A stretch of 64,000 nt of DNA, taken from positions 10,765-74,764 of the forward strand of contig CAYVUB010000012.1 in the NCBI GenBank assembly GCA_964454675.1, given 5' to 3'. Every line of letters begins with the position of its first letter. Position 1 is the stretch's first letter. Position numbers and translations under genes: made by a program. The notes beneath the pieces were generated by a model that saw only the letters and a list, made by a program, of their open reading frames with translations, had not been told where the DNA came from and ran no database searches. This document shows, one piece after another, positions 35,565-44,068 of this stretch. The DNA is from CAYVUB01 sp964454675 (GTDB lineage: Bacteria; Bacteroidota; Bacteroidia; Flavobacteriales; Flavobacteriaceae).

Positions 35565-35687
35565 AATGTATTTTTTTAAGGATGCAACAAATTAAATGTT
35601 TGTAAAACAATATTTTTCATTGCAAAAATAAAGCATATTTAGGATTATTGTATTTTTGATACTGTAAAATTAAGATTTTTAGCTAAA

Positions 35688-36092
35688 ATGACTAAGATAG
35701 AACACATAGGAATCGCTGTAAAAGATTTGAATGAATCAAACAAATTGTTTGCATCGTTACTGGGAATGCCGCACTACAAAATAGAAACGGTAGAAAGCGA
35801 AGGTGTAAACACGTCTTTTTTTCAATCGGGGCCTAATAAAATAGAACTTCTGGAAGCTACAAATTCCAACAGCCCGATAGCAAAATTTATAGAAAAAAAA
35901 GGCGAAGGCATCCATCATATAGCGTTTGCGGTAGATGATATTGAAAAAGAATTAAAACGCTTAGAAGAAGAAGGCTTTCAATTAATTAACAGCATTCCAA
36001 AAAAAGGAGCAGACAATAAGCTGGTAGCTTTTTTGCACCCAAAAAGCACCAACGGTGTTCTTATTGAGTTGTGCCAGGACATAAAAGAATAA
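35688..36092 (+). CDS. mce: Methylmalonyl-CoA epimerase
   Basis: 134-residue VOC-superfamily metalloenzyme converting (S)- to (R)-methylmalonyl-CoA in propionyl-CoA metabolism. KIEHIGIAVKDLNESNKLFA opens the first module (metal His), GEGIHHIAFAVDDIEKELKR the second, and the last ligand is in GVLIELCQD (Glu). The length is standard. A TATTTTTG box at 35651-35658 lies 29 bp upstream of the ATG. It precedes a tRNA. Confidence 0.92.
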   Translation: MTKIEHIGIAVKDLNESNKLFASLLGMPHYKIETVESEGVNTSFFQSGPNKIELLEATNSNSPIAKFIEKKGEGIHHIAFAVDDIEKELKRLEEEGFQLINSIPKKGADNKLVAFLHPKSTNGVLIELCQDIKE

Positions 36093-36097
36093 ATTTC

Positions 36098-36128
36098 TTG
36101 TAGAGTTTTAAAATATGTAGTAATATTG
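36098..36128 (+). promoter_or_regulatory. Promoter of the CAU tRNA
   Basis: TTG (36098-36100), a 20-bp spacer, then TAATATTG (36121-36128; one mismatch to TAnnTTTG). The spacing suits the Bacteroidota -33/-7 promoter, and the tRNA starts 14 bp later. Confidence 0.5.
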
Positions 36129-36141
36129 CAACCTCTAATCT

Positions 36142-36215
36142 GGTCCTATAGCTCAGTTGGTTAGAGCACCTGACTCATAATCAGGTGGTCCCTGGTTCGA
36201 GCCCAGGTGGGACCA
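36142..36215 (+). tRNA. tRNA with CAU anticodon, probably tRNA-Ile2
   Basis: 74-nt cloverleaf with anticodon stem CCTGA/TCAGG around CTCATAA, so the anticodon is CAT. It could be elongator Met or the lysidine-modified Ile2. The acceptor stem GGTCCTA/TGGGACC has C4-G69 and C5-G68, pairs known as TilS identity elements in E. coli tRNA-Ile2 and absent from E. coli elongator Met. This favours Ile2. The T arm is CCTGGTTCGAGCCCAGG, with discriminator A and no encoded CCA. Confidence 0.85.
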
Positions 36216-36225
36216 CAATTAAATA

Positions 36226-36256
36226 AAGCACTTACAGATATGTAGGTGCTTTTTTG
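36226..36256 (+). terminator. Terminator of the CAU tRNA
   Basis: AAGCACTTAC (36226-36235), loop AGATAT, GTAGGTGCTT (36242-36251), then T run. It lies 11 bp after the tRNA. Confidence 0.88.
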
Positions 36257-36423
36257 GTTTTTAAATAAAATATACTTGTGTTCATTAAAAGCACGTTCAA
36301 ATTTTTAAACCGAAAACGTTATAGGGGTTGTTTTAACAGAAAAACACTATAGTTTATAGGGAATTTGATGTTATATACAGTCGTTTTGTTATCTTTAAAG
36401 ATTATTTTCCCAAAATCCAACAA

Positions 36424-39138
36424 ATGGACTTTAAGTTGTATTCATATAAACTCAGAAAACTCTGCGCTTTTTTTCTACTGTTTTTCAGTACCATTATGTT
36501 GTCGCAAAATGAAACCAACCATTGGTATTTTGGGAATAATGCAGGGTTGAATTTCAGTAATGGCGATTTTGCGGTTTTAGATGATGGAAGCATGCAGACT
36601 CCTGCCGGATGTTCTTCAATTTCGGACAGAGACGGAAATTTGATGTTTTACACAAATGGTCATACCGTATGGAATAGAAATCATCAAATAATGCAAAATG
36701 GCGAAGGTTTGTCGGGAGATATTGAAGGCGTTCAGACATCCATAATTATTCCTAAGCCTAATGACCTTTCTACCTATTACATTTTTTATACAAGACAGAA
36801 CACGGTAACCAGCCCTGTGTATTATTTAGCGGGAATATATTATTCAGAAGTCAAATTTGATGCCTTACATCCTTTGGGATATATAACTGACAATAAAGAC
36901 ATTCGTGTTGGCGAGGTCATAGAAGCTACGCCCCGTATTGCAGCCATACACCATCCCGAAAGTAATTCTATTAGGGTAATTTCCATAACAAAACCCGATC
37001 CGGTACCCGGCTATGTTGTTCCTGATGATGAATTTGTTTTTAGGATATTTAATGTGACCCCAGACGGCGTGAATGAAACATATATTATAAGAGACTTAAA
37101 CGAAAGTATTGGCAGAATCGGGCAAATGAAAATTTCACCCGATGGCAAATATCTCGCCTTTGCCGATAACATTAATCTAAAAATTTATTTCTATAATTAT
37201 GATAATGATACGATTAGCTTTAATCCTTACGTTGTTTTACAAACAGTCCCTGCATTTGGATTGTTTATAAACCCTTATGGCATTGAGTTTTCTCAAGATT
37301 CCAAAATGTTTTACTATGCAGGAGGAAACCATGTTGTTCAGTTTCCTTTTTTAGATATAGGAGGCATTGAAATCCCAACGTATTATTATGTGACGGCTCT
37401 TAATCCGGGGTCGATACAACTGGCAAGAAATGGTAAAATTTATATTTCACAAGGCACTTCCAATAATCCGATAAGTTTTATAAGCGTAATAAACAAACCG
37501 GAAAAACCCGGTGCAGAATGTGATTTCCAGCAAGCAGTAGCCGGATTTCCAGGAGGCAGCTCAACCAGAGGTTTGCCCACATTTGTTGCATCATATTTAA
37601 GAAACAGGATCATAGCTTCCGATGATGATTGTGTAGATACTGTATTCCATTTTGATTTGGATGCTTATACAAACATAGAATCTGTTGTTTGGGATTTTGG
37701 GGACGGCGGCACATCAACCTCAATGACGCCTTCCCACCAGTTTTCTGAACCCGGAATCCACAAAGTCAGCGCTACCATTATGATAAACGATTATCCGGTT
37801 ACTTTATACAAAGATGTCGAAGCATATCCTTTGCCTTCTCTTGACCCCGGACAAACGTTAGAGCAATGTGACACGGATAACGACGGAATTTCTTTGTTTA
37901 ATTTGGAAAGTATTGGCGATAAAATGAACAATCCCAATCCTGACTATGAGTATGTTTTTTACCATTCGCTTAATGATTTGATGATGGATGTTGATCCGAT
38001 AGAAAATCATCAGGTTTATGAAAATCAAACAAACCCCGAGCAAATATTTGTGAGGATTACCAGTCCGGAAGGCTGTACTTCCACCAGTGATTTTTACATT
38101 CAATCTACCTATATCGTCTTGGAAGCCATCGGTAATATGTACGTGTGTGAAAGTTCAGACGGTGTTTTGAATGACGGTGCAGGAGAGTTCAATTTGCTGA
38201 TTAAAGAAGCAGACATCAGAAATCAATTTAATGTTCCCGCAACTTATACTGTAACATTTTATCAAAGTGTTCAAGATGCCCAGACAAATTTAAATGCTAT
38301 AGGCGACAGATATTACATAACAACAACAACGACAATTTGGGTAAAAATATACGATGAAGGTCATAATTGCAACGGTATTGGCTCTATTCAGTTGATTGTC
38401 AATCCCGAAATAGAATTGGATATTGAAGAAATATACACCATTTGCGACCCGGCAACACATCCCACGATAGTATTAGATGGAGGAAACAATGATTCTTGGG
38501 AATGGAAAAACGCCTCGGGAACCACACTTTCTACATCAAGATTTTTTCCACTAACACAAACAGGAACCTTTTCTGTAGTTGTCAATAAAGCAGAAAACGG
38601 AATCAACTGCTCTGTCTCTAAAAGCTTCATTGTAAGGGATGTCCAAGCACCTGTGTTTATCACGGTAACTGCCCAAAGCAGTGAAATTTATGTTTTAGTA
38701 AGCGGTTACAGCCAATATGAGTTTTCTTTGGATGGCTTGTATTATTATGGTAACGGAGCTTCATATACATTTACCAACATACGATCCGGAATATATACCG
38801 TATATGTAAGAGATGTTAACCGGTGCGAGCCCACCGTAACAACCGAAGTGTTTTTGTTCAGTTTCCCGAAATTCTTTACCCCTAACGGAGACGGACGAAA
38901 TGATTATTGGGGAATAAGAGATGATGTTTCAAATTTATTTCAAAATATAGAGATTTATATTTTTGACAGGTACGGCAAACAGTTGCATTATATGAATATG
39001 AATGAAGGAGTTTTGTTGTGGGACGGAATATATAACGGTAAGCCGCTTCGCTCTGATGATTATTGGTATAAAGCCAATATCGTTGATAATGATAACAAAA
39101 CACAGACAAGAAGAGGGCATTTCACATTAAAACGATAA
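36424..39138 (+). CDS. T9SS type B cargo with PKD domain (gliding-associated C-term)
   Basis: 904 residues. A signal peptide (KLCAFFLLFFSTIMLSQ) is followed by NETNHWYFGNNAGLNFSNGD and a propeller-like region (to about 400). A PKD domain (VVWDFGDGGTSTSMTPSHQF, near 420-465) and Ig-like segments come next. From about residue 815 is the type B sorting domain: FPKFFTPNGDGRNDYWGIRD, IYIFDRYGKQLHYM, DGIYNGKPLRSDDYWYKANI. It should be secreted by the gliding-linked type IX system and held on the surface. The ligand is unknown. It stands alone between a tRNA and ribE. Confidence 0.92.
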   Translation: MDFKLYSYKLRKLCAFFLLFFSTIMLSQNETNHWYFGNNAGLNFSNGDFAVLDDGSMQTPAGCSSISDRDGNLMFYTNGHTVWNRNHQIMQNGEGLSGDIEGVQTSIIIPKPNDLSTYYIFYTRQNTVTSPVYYLAGIYYSEVKFDALHPLGYITDNKDIRVGEVIEATPRIAAIHHPESNSIRVISITKPDPVPGYVVPDDEFVFRIFNVTPDGVNETYIIRDLNESIGRIGQMKISPDGKYLAFADNINLKIYFYNYDNDTISFNPYVVLQTVPAFGLFINPYGIEFSQDSKMFYYAGGNHVVQFPFLDIGGIEIPTYYYVTALNPGSIQLARNGKIYISQGTSNNPISFISVINKPEKPGAECDFQQAVAGFPGGSSTRGLPTFVASYLRNRIIASDDDCVDTVFHFDLDAYTNIESVVWDFGDGGTSTSMTPSHQFSEPGIHKVSATIMINDYPVTLYKDVEAYPLPSLDPGQTLEQCDTDNDGISLFNLESIGDKMNNPNPDYEYVFYHSLNDLMMDVDPIENHQVYENQTNPEQIFVRITSPEGCTSTSDFYIQSTYIVLEAIGNMYVCESSDGVLNDGAGEFNLLIKEADIRNQFNVPATYTVTFYQSVQDAQTNLNAIGDRYYITTTTTIWVKIYDEGHNCNGIGSIQLIVNPEIELDIEEIYTICDPATHPTIVLDGGNNDSWEWKNASGTTLSTSRFFPLTQTGTFSVVVNKAENGINCSVSKSFIVRDVQAPVFITVTAQSSEIYVLVSGYSQYEFSLDGLYYYGNGASYTFTNIRSGIYTVYVRDVNRCEPTVTTEVFLFSFPKFFTPNGDGRNDYWGIRDDVSNLFQNIEIYIFDRYGKQLHYMNMNEGVLLWDGIYNGKPLRSDDYWYKANIVDNDNKTQTRRGHFTLKR

Positions 39139-39409
39139 GTATAAAGGGGTTGCCGGATAGAGAGTTTCTATTTGTTGTATATTGTCTGTTCTGACTTTCA
39201 GTAAAAAACACATATTAATCCAACCGGTAATGCGATAGCAGTTTATTCTATGTCCGGATCAACAAAACCATAATATGTTGTTGCATGAATTCATTTATAA
39301 AGAAATCCCTTTACAACCTACAAATGAAGACTCTGGCGAGTATGCTTAAACCATTTGAAATATCACAAACATCTTAAATTTTTCAACATAAATAAACATT
39401 AAATTAATT
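39139..39409. other. Spacer without recognisable genes
   Basis: About 270 bp between the type B cargo and the promoter at 39410. No ORF, tRNA or strong hairpin is evident. A possible decayed coding stretch around 39285-39350 cannot be identified. Confidence 0.4.
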
Positions 39410-39437
39410 TTGTTGTATAAAAATTTGTATATATTTG
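39410..39437 (+). promoter_or_regulatory. Bacteroidota-type promoter of the PID-CTERM gene
   Basis: TTG (39410-39412), a 17-bp spacer and TATATTTG (39430-39437): a full match to TTG-N17-23-TAnnTTTG. It leaves a leader of about 115 nt before ATG 39563. Confidence 0.6.
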
Positions 39438-39562
39438 TCTAAATTAATAGTATAGAGTAAGCATTAAACAACAACACGTTAACAACACTTTTGAGGTAAA
39501 GATTCCTCAATAGGAGTTTGTTTGTGAAAAATTGTTCAATTGCGTTTATACATTTTGTTATA

Positions 39563-39772
39563 ATGATAGTACAAAACAAGAAAACATTAGCCTCAATCTT
39601 ATTTGTATTAATAAGTTTTGTATGTCTGGCTCAGGACACGCCTACGCCGCCGCCGCCGGCACCACCACCACCACCGGGATTACCGGTAGATGGTGCGTTA
39701 CCTTTATTATTTGTTTCTGCATTGGTATTCGGTGTTTATGTAAGTTTAAGAAAAATACGCCGCAGCCATTAA
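39563..39772 (+). CDS. Small PID-CTERM-like surface protein
   Basis: 69 residues from ATG 39563: signal peptide (TLASILFVLISFVCLAQD), a short Pro-rich stretch (TPTPPPPAPPPPPGLPVDGA) and a hydrophobic helix ending in RKIRRSH. This Pro-rich/PVDG/helix/basic-tail layout matches the PID-CTERM protein-sorting signal I recall from small Bacteroidota proteins. Almost the whole mature protein is the sorting signal, so it may be a minimal substrate or membrane peptide. A frame at 39518 would add 15 residues upstream but gives a poorer signal peptide. Its stop overlaps the convergent ribE stop. Confidence 0.7.
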   Translation: MIVQNKKTLASILFVLISFVCLAQDTPTPPPPAPPPPPGLPVDGALPLLFVSALVFGVYVSLRKIRRSH

Positions 39773-40359
39773 AGTCTTTGCTCATAAAGTCTTTGAATAT
39801 ATTTCCCTATAACATCAAACTCAAGATTTACAACACTTCCGTTTTTTAAATCCTTAAACGTTGTGTATTCATAAGTATAAGGGATAACAGCAACGCTAAA
39901 ACGACCTGCTACAGAATTTACAACCGTTAAGCTCACGCCGTTTACAGTAACAGACCCTTTTTCAATAGTTATATTGTTTTTTGAATTGTCATACTCAAAA
40001 GTAAACACCCAGCTTCCCTCTTGAGGAGTTACACTCGTGCAAATAGCCGTTTGATCCACGTGTCCTTGCACAATATGCCCGTCAAGCCTGTCACCGAGTT
40101 TCATGGCGCGTTCCAGATTAACTTTGTCGCCAACAGCCAAAGTGCTAAAATTGGTTTTGTTGAGAGTTTCCTGTATAGCGGTAACAGTATAAAGATTATT
40201 TTCAATAGCAACAACAGTAAGACAAACACCATTATGTGCAACGCTTTGGTCTATTTTTAATTCCTGAGATATACTGCTTCTTATGGTTATGTGAAGATTG
40301 TCCTGCTCTTTTTTTAAATCTGTAATAATGCCCAAATCTTCAATAATTCCGGTAAACAT
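39769..40359 (-). CDS. ribE: Riboflavin synthase alpha chain
   Basis: 196 residues, with the two internally repeated lumazine-binding barrels: MFTGIIEDLGIITDLKKEQD at the start and the parallel LDGHIVQGHVDQTA block in the second half. IDQSVAHNGVCLTVVAIENN and KGSVTVNGVSLTVVN are the paired active-site repeats. It makes riboflavin by dismutating two 6,7-dimethyl-8-ribityllumazine molecules. The length is typical. It is divergent from pdxA with about 60 bp between; no FMN riboswitch fits there. Confidence 0.95.
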   Translation of the reverse strand: MFTGIIEDLGIITDLKKEQDNLHITIRSSISQELKIDQSVAHNGVCLTVVAIENNLYTVTAIQETLNKTNFSTLAVGDKVNLERAMKLGDRLDGHIVQGHVDQTAICTSVTPQEGSWVFTFEYDNSKNNITIEKGSVTVNGVSLTVVNSVAGRFSVAVIPYTYEYTTFKDLKNGSVVNLEFDVIGKYIQRLYEQRL

Positions 40360-40419
40360 AATGTCGAATAAATAGTTAAATTTGCAAGGATAAAGTTACA
40401 CACAAAAGACAGTATATTG

Positions 40420-41466
40420 ATGAAAAAAGACGAAAAAATAAAAGTAGGCATTTCTGTTGGAGACCTTAACGGCATAGGTCCGGAAATTATCTTGAAAGCA
40501 TTTGAAGATTCCAGAATGCTTGATTTCTGTACGCCGGTTATTTTTGCGTCTATAAAGACCATGTCTTTCTTTAAAAAACACGCCGAAAGCGATATAAACC
40601 TTCATGGTATAAATGATACCAATCAAATAATAGAAGGAAAAGTAAACGTTCTTAATGTATGGAAAGATGCTTTTGATATTCAGTTTGGCAAAGAAGACAA
40701 TAACATAGGTGAATATGCCGTAAAATCTTTACAAGCTGCAACAACAGCTCTTAAAAACAACGCAGTAGATGTTTTGGTTACGGCACCAATCAATAAACAC
40801 AATATTCAGTCAAAAGACTTTAACTTTCCGGGGCATACCAACTATTTGGCAAAAGAACTTGAAGGCAAAAGCCTCATGTTTATGATAACAGACCATTTAA
40901 AAGTAGGATTACTTACAGACCACGTTCCTGTTGCCGATGTGCCAAAGTATATAAACGCCAAATTAATTGAAGAAAAAATAGACACCGTTTACAAATCTCT
41001 TGTCATCGATTTTAAAATCAACAGACCCAAAATAGCGGTTCTCGCCATTAATCCGCATGCAGGAGACAATGGTGTTATAGGCGAAGAAGATGACAGCATA
41101 TTGCGCCCAACACTTCAAAAAATAAAAGACACAGGCAAACTGGTTTATGGTCCATACTCTGCCGACAGTTTTTTTGGTTCCGGCACTTACAAAAGTTTTG
41201 ATGCCGTTATTGCGTCTTATCACGACCAAGGATTAATCCCTTTCAAAACCATTGCTTTTGGCGAAGGCGTAAATTACACCGCAGGCTTGAACAAGGTAAG
41301 AACGTCGCCCGATCATGGTACGGCTTATGAAATAGCAGGAAAAGGCATAGCAGACGAAAGCTCTTTCAAAGAAGCAGTATTTAAAGCTATTGAAATATTT
41401 AACAACCGGAGAGAGTATAAAAAAATCACTCAAAACCCATTAAAAACCGCTTCAAAAAAGATATAA
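40420..41466 (+). CDS. pdxA: 4-hydroxythreonine-4-phosphate dehydrogenase
   Basis: 348 residues from ATG 40420 (a TTG three bases earlier is unneeded). It is the NAD-dependent PdxA step of DXP-dependent vitamin B6 synthesis. Motifs: ISVGDLNGIGPEIILKAFED, DVLVTAPINKHNIQ, FPGHTNYLAKEL (metal His), AINPHAGDNGVIGEED, and ASYHDQGLIPFKTIAFGEGV with TSPDHGTAYEIAGKG at the end. It stands next to the DUF177 gene on the same strand but 60 bp apart. Confidence 0.95.
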   Translation: MKKDEKIKVGISVGDLNGIGPEIILKAFEDSRMLDFCTPVIFASIKTMSFFKKHAESDINLHGINDTNQIIEGKVNVLNVWKDAFDIQFGKEDNNIGEYAVKSLQAATTALKNNAVDVLVTAPINKHNIQSKDFNFPGHTNYLAKELEGKSLMFMITDHLKVGLLTDHVPVADVPKYINAKLIEEKIDTVYKSLVIDFKINRPKIAVLAINPHAGDNGVIGEEDDSILRPTLQKIKDTGKLVYGPYSADSFFGSGTYKSFDAVIASYHDQGLIPFKTIAFGEGVNYTAGLNKVRTSPDHGTAYEIAGKGIADESSFKEAVFKAIEIFNNRREYKKITQNPLKTASKKI

Positions 41467-41526
41467 ACATTTTTTGTTTATAACACTTTCCTATAAAGAA
41501 AAAAGTTATATATTTGCAGGCTCAAA

Positions 41527-42078
41527 ATGAATGCGAAGATGAAGCCTTTAAAAGATTATACCATACAGTTTGTAGGTTTAAAATTAGGAAAGCATCATTT
41601 TGAGTATAAAATTGATAAAAAGTTCTTTGAGCATTTTGAGTATGAAGATTTTAACAATTCTTCAGTAAACGTTGATTTACTTTTTGAAAAGAAATCGACT
41701 TTAATGGAATTGAGTTTTAAAATCTCAGGAAGCGTCAATGTTAATTGTGACCTTACAAATGAACCTTACGACCAAGAATTAGATTCCGAATTTATTCTGG
41801 TAGTAAAATTTGGTGATGAATACAATGATGATAACGAAGAAATTCTTGTCATTACGCATGGCGAGTATGAATTAAACGTGGCACAGTATATTTATGAAAT
41901 GATAGTGCTGTCGGTTCCTGCAAAACGTGTGCATCCCGGAGTTAAAGACGGAACATTACAATCAGACATACTTAAAAAATTAGAAGAGCTAAGCCTTAAA
42001 AGCGAAGAAGAAAACAAACAAACAGAGGACACAGACCCTCGTTGGAATACATTAAAAAAACTATTAACGGATAAATAA
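41527..42078 (+). CDS. YceD/DUF177 family protein
   Basis: 183 residues. The start is ATG 41527 or 41542 (MKPLKDYTIQF); the second begins at the conserved core. GSVNVNCDLTNEPYDQELDS is the Cys-containing DUF177 core, without the usual second Cys pair, and the tail is acidic with DPRWNTLKKLLTDK, the family's end motif. DUF177 is linked to 23S rRNA accumulation and sits before rpmF in many bacteria, as here (9 bp). TATATTTG at 41509-41516 is a likely -7 box. It shares a transcript with rpmF. Confidence 0.88.
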   Translation: MNAKMKPLKDYTIQFVGLKLGKHHFEYKIDKKFFEHFEYEDFNNSSVNVDLLFEKKSTLMELSFKISGSVNVNCDLTNEPYDQELDSEFILVVKFGDEYNDDNEEILVITHGEYELNVAQYIYEMIVLSVPAKRVHPGVKDGTLQSDILKKLEELSLKSEEENKQTEDTDPRWNTLKKLLTDK

Positions 42079-42087
42079 TACAATAAA

Positions 42088-42291
42088 ATGGCACATCCTA
42101 AGAGAAAGATTTCTAAAACCAGAAGAGATAAGAGAAGAACACACTACAAAGCATCTGTTCCTCAGATAGCTACGTGTCCTGCGACAGGAGAAGCACACCT
42201 ATACCATAGAGCTCATTGGCACGAAGGTAAACTCTACTACAGAGGTCAAGTGTTAATTGATAACTCGGCAAAAGAAGAAAATTTAGCATAA
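42088..42291 (+). CDS. rpmF: 50S ribosomal protein L32
   Basis: 67 residues, with the L32 start AHPKRKISKTRRDKRRTHYK and the CPATGEAHLYHRAHW segment. Only the first Cys of the usual zinc ribbon is present, so this is a zinc-independent form. It is coupled to the upstream DUF177 gene and ends 21 bp before a terminator. Confidence 0.96.
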   Translation: MAHPKRKISKTRRDKRRTHYKASVPQIATCPATGEAHLYHRAHWHEGKLYYRGQVLIDNSAKEENLA

Positions 42292-42311
42292 TTATTATGC
42301 ACGCATATAAT

Positions 42312-42339
42312 AAAACGCTCAACTCAGAGCGTTTTTTTT
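42312..42339 (+). terminator. Terminator after rpmF
   Basis: AAACGCTC (42313-42320), loop AACTCA, GAGCGTTT (42327-42334), then T run. It separates rpmF from fabH, so fabH needs its own promoter or read-through. Confidence 0.88.
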
Positions 42340-42383
42340 ATGATTAATTTTTGAAAGTCTTAAAAACAACTTAATTTGCATCA

Positions 42384-42450
42384 TAATTTGACCAAAATTG
42401 ATTAATTTTAATGAAATTTTGGCTTTTTTCAATAAATTTCGGTCAAATTA
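42384..42450 (+). promoter_or_regulatory. Nested inverted repeats upstream of fabH
   Basis: TAATTTGACC (42384-42393) and GGTCAAATTA (42441-42450) form outer arms extended by AAATT-type bases. An inner pair CCAAAATT (42392-42399) / AATTTTGG (42415-42422) is an alternative stem. A third half site, AAGGTCAATT, lies at about 42450-42459. fabH starts 22 bp later. Either a repressor operator or a leader hairpin controlling the fab/acc genes is plausible. Confidence 0.5.
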
Positions 42451-42471
42451 AGGTCAATTCAACCAATAACA

Positions 42472-43467
42472 ATGAGTAAAATCACCGCAGCTATTACTGC
42501 CATTGGTGCTTATGTGCCCGAGTATGTATTAACCAACCAAATATTGGAAACATTAGTTGATACAAATGACGAGTGGATAACCACAAGAACAGGCATTAAA
42601 GAACGCAGAATACTTAAAGAAGACGGTAAAGGCACTTCTTATTTAGCCATTAAAGCCGCACAAAATCTTATAGACAAATCAGGATTAAACCCCGAAGAAA
42701 TAGAATTGGTTATTGTTGCAACAGCAACACCAGACATGAAAGCCGCATCAACAGCCGCATACACAGCAACCCAAATAGGAGCCGTCAATGCTTTTTCGTT
42801 TGATTTAGAATCGGCTTGTTCCAGTTTTTTATACGGTATGTCTGTAGCAGCAAGTTATATTGAATCCGGAAAATACAAAAAAGTATTATTGATAGGAGCC
42901 GATAAAAACTCTTCAATGATAAATTACAAAGACCGCGCAACCTGCATCATCTTTGGTGATGGCGGCGGCGCAGTATTATTTGAACCCAACACAGAAGGTT
43001 ATGGCGTTCAGGACGAAATACTAAAAAGCGACGGAAGCGGAAGAGAATTTTTACAAGCCCCTTACGGAGGCTCGTCTTATCCGTCAACACCCGAAGCGGT
43101 TGCCGAAGGAAAGCATTATGTAGTTCAGGAAGGAAAAACCGTTTTTAAAAACGCAGTATTCAACATGGCCGATGTCACCGAAAGAATATTAGAGCGTAAC
43201 AACCTTGTCAAAGACGACATTGCATGGCTGGTAGCCCACCAGGCAAATAAAAGAATCGTAGAAGCTACAGCAAACAGAATAGAACTGGACGAAAGCAAAG
43301 TTATGATGAACATCCATAAATACGGAAACACAACATCAGCAACATTACCATTATTACTTCATGACTATGAATCACAACTTAAAAAAGGCGATAAATTAAT
43401 TTTTGCAGCCTTTGGCGGTGGTTTTTCATGGGGCTCACTATACCTTACATGGGCATATAATTCTTAA
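42472..43467 (+). CDS. fabH: Beta-ketoacyl-ACP synthase III
   Basis: 331-residue initiating condensing enzyme of type II fatty-acid synthesis. The Cys-His-Asn triad is visible: LESACSSFLYGMSVA (Cys about 114), VAHQANKRIVEATANR (His about 251), NIHKYGNTTSATLPL (Asn about 281). The C-terminal GDKLIFAAFGGGFSWGS is typical. First of a fabH-accB-accC run, behind a nested inverted repeat at 42384-42450, so regulation by a lipid-sensing factor is possible. Confidence 0.96.
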   Translation: MSKITAAITAIGAYVPEYVLTNQILETLVDTNDEWITTRTGIKERRILKEDGKGTSYLAIKAAQNLIDKSGLNPEEIELVIVATATPDMKAASTAAYTATQIGAVNAFSFDLESACSSFLYGMSVAASYIESGKYKKVLLIGADKNSSMINYKDRATCIIFGDGGGAVLFEPNTEGYGVQDEILKSDGSGREFLQAPYGGSSYPSTPEAVAEGKHYVVQEGKTVFKNAVFNMADVTERILERNNLVKDDIAWLVAHQANKRIVEATANRIELDESKVMMNIHKYGNTTSATLPLLLHDYESQLKKGDKLIFAAFGGGFSWGSLYLTWAYNS

Positions 43468-43501
43468 ACTAACTAACTTTAACATAAAAACGCAAACTAT
43501 T

Positions 43502-43981
43502 ATGGATATAAGAGAAATTCAAAACTTAATTAAGTTTGTTGCCAAATCTGGCGCAAGCGAGGTTAAATTGGAAATGGATGATATAAAAATCACCATAAAA
43601 ACAGGAGGTGTAGAGCATCAGGAAGCAATAACTTATGTACAACAACTGCCTCAAACAACTCCGGCAATTGCTCAGCAGGCAGCATCTGTTCCGGCAGCAA
43701 CGCCTGTAACAGCAGCACCGGCGGCAGACGACAATTCAAAATATATTACTATAAAATCACCAATCATCGGGACATTCTACCGCAAACCGGCACCCGATAA
43801 ACCCGTTTTTGTTGAAGTAGGAAAATCAATCAAAGAAGGCGACGTATTGTGTGTTATTGAAGCAATGAAACTGTTCAACGAAATTGAGTCTGAAGTATCA
43901 GGAAAAATCGTGAAAATTTTAGTAGATGATGCTTCGCCTGTAGAATTTGACCAACCATTATTTTTAGTCGATCCATCCTAA
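43502..43981 (+). CDS. accB: Acetyl-CoA carboxylase biotin carboxyl carrier protein
   Basis: 159 residues from ATG 43502 (MDIREIQNLIKFVAKSGASE); a longer frame from 43403 overlaps fabH and is not used. An Ala/Pro/Thr-rich hinge (about 45-75) joins the N-terminal segment to the biotinyl domain, with the acceptor Lys in VIEAMKLFNEIE. The unit carries CO2-biotin between AccC and the carboxyltransferase. It precedes accC by 87 bp. Confidence 0.95.
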   Translation: MDIREIQNLIKFVAKSGASEVKLEMDDIKITIKTGGVEHQEAITYVQQLPQTTPAIAQQAASVPAATPVTAAPAADDNSKYITIKSPIIGTFYRKPAPDKPVFVEVGKSIKEGDVLCVIEAMKLFNEIESEVSGKIVKILVDDASPVEFDQPLFLVDPS

Positions 43982-43984
43982 TCA

Positions 43985-44058
43985 ATTGAAAATTCCAAAA
44001 CACAAATCTCAAAATCCAATACTTGGAATTTGGAGCTTGGAATTTGAAATTTTTAATT
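43985..44058. repeat. AATTCCAA/TTGGAATT inverted repeat between accB and accC
   Basis: AAATTCCAA... on the left and TTGGAATTTGG, TTGGAATTTG on the right form nested imperfect arms around a short AT spacer. It looks like a dispersed flavobacterial repeat; accB and accC may still be co-transcribed through it. Confidence 0.45.
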
Positions 44059-44068
44059 CAAAAAAGGT

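Noticed and set aside
40360..40419. FMN riboswitch before ribE
   Set aside because: Only about 60 bp separate ribE and pdxA; too short for the element and no matching core.
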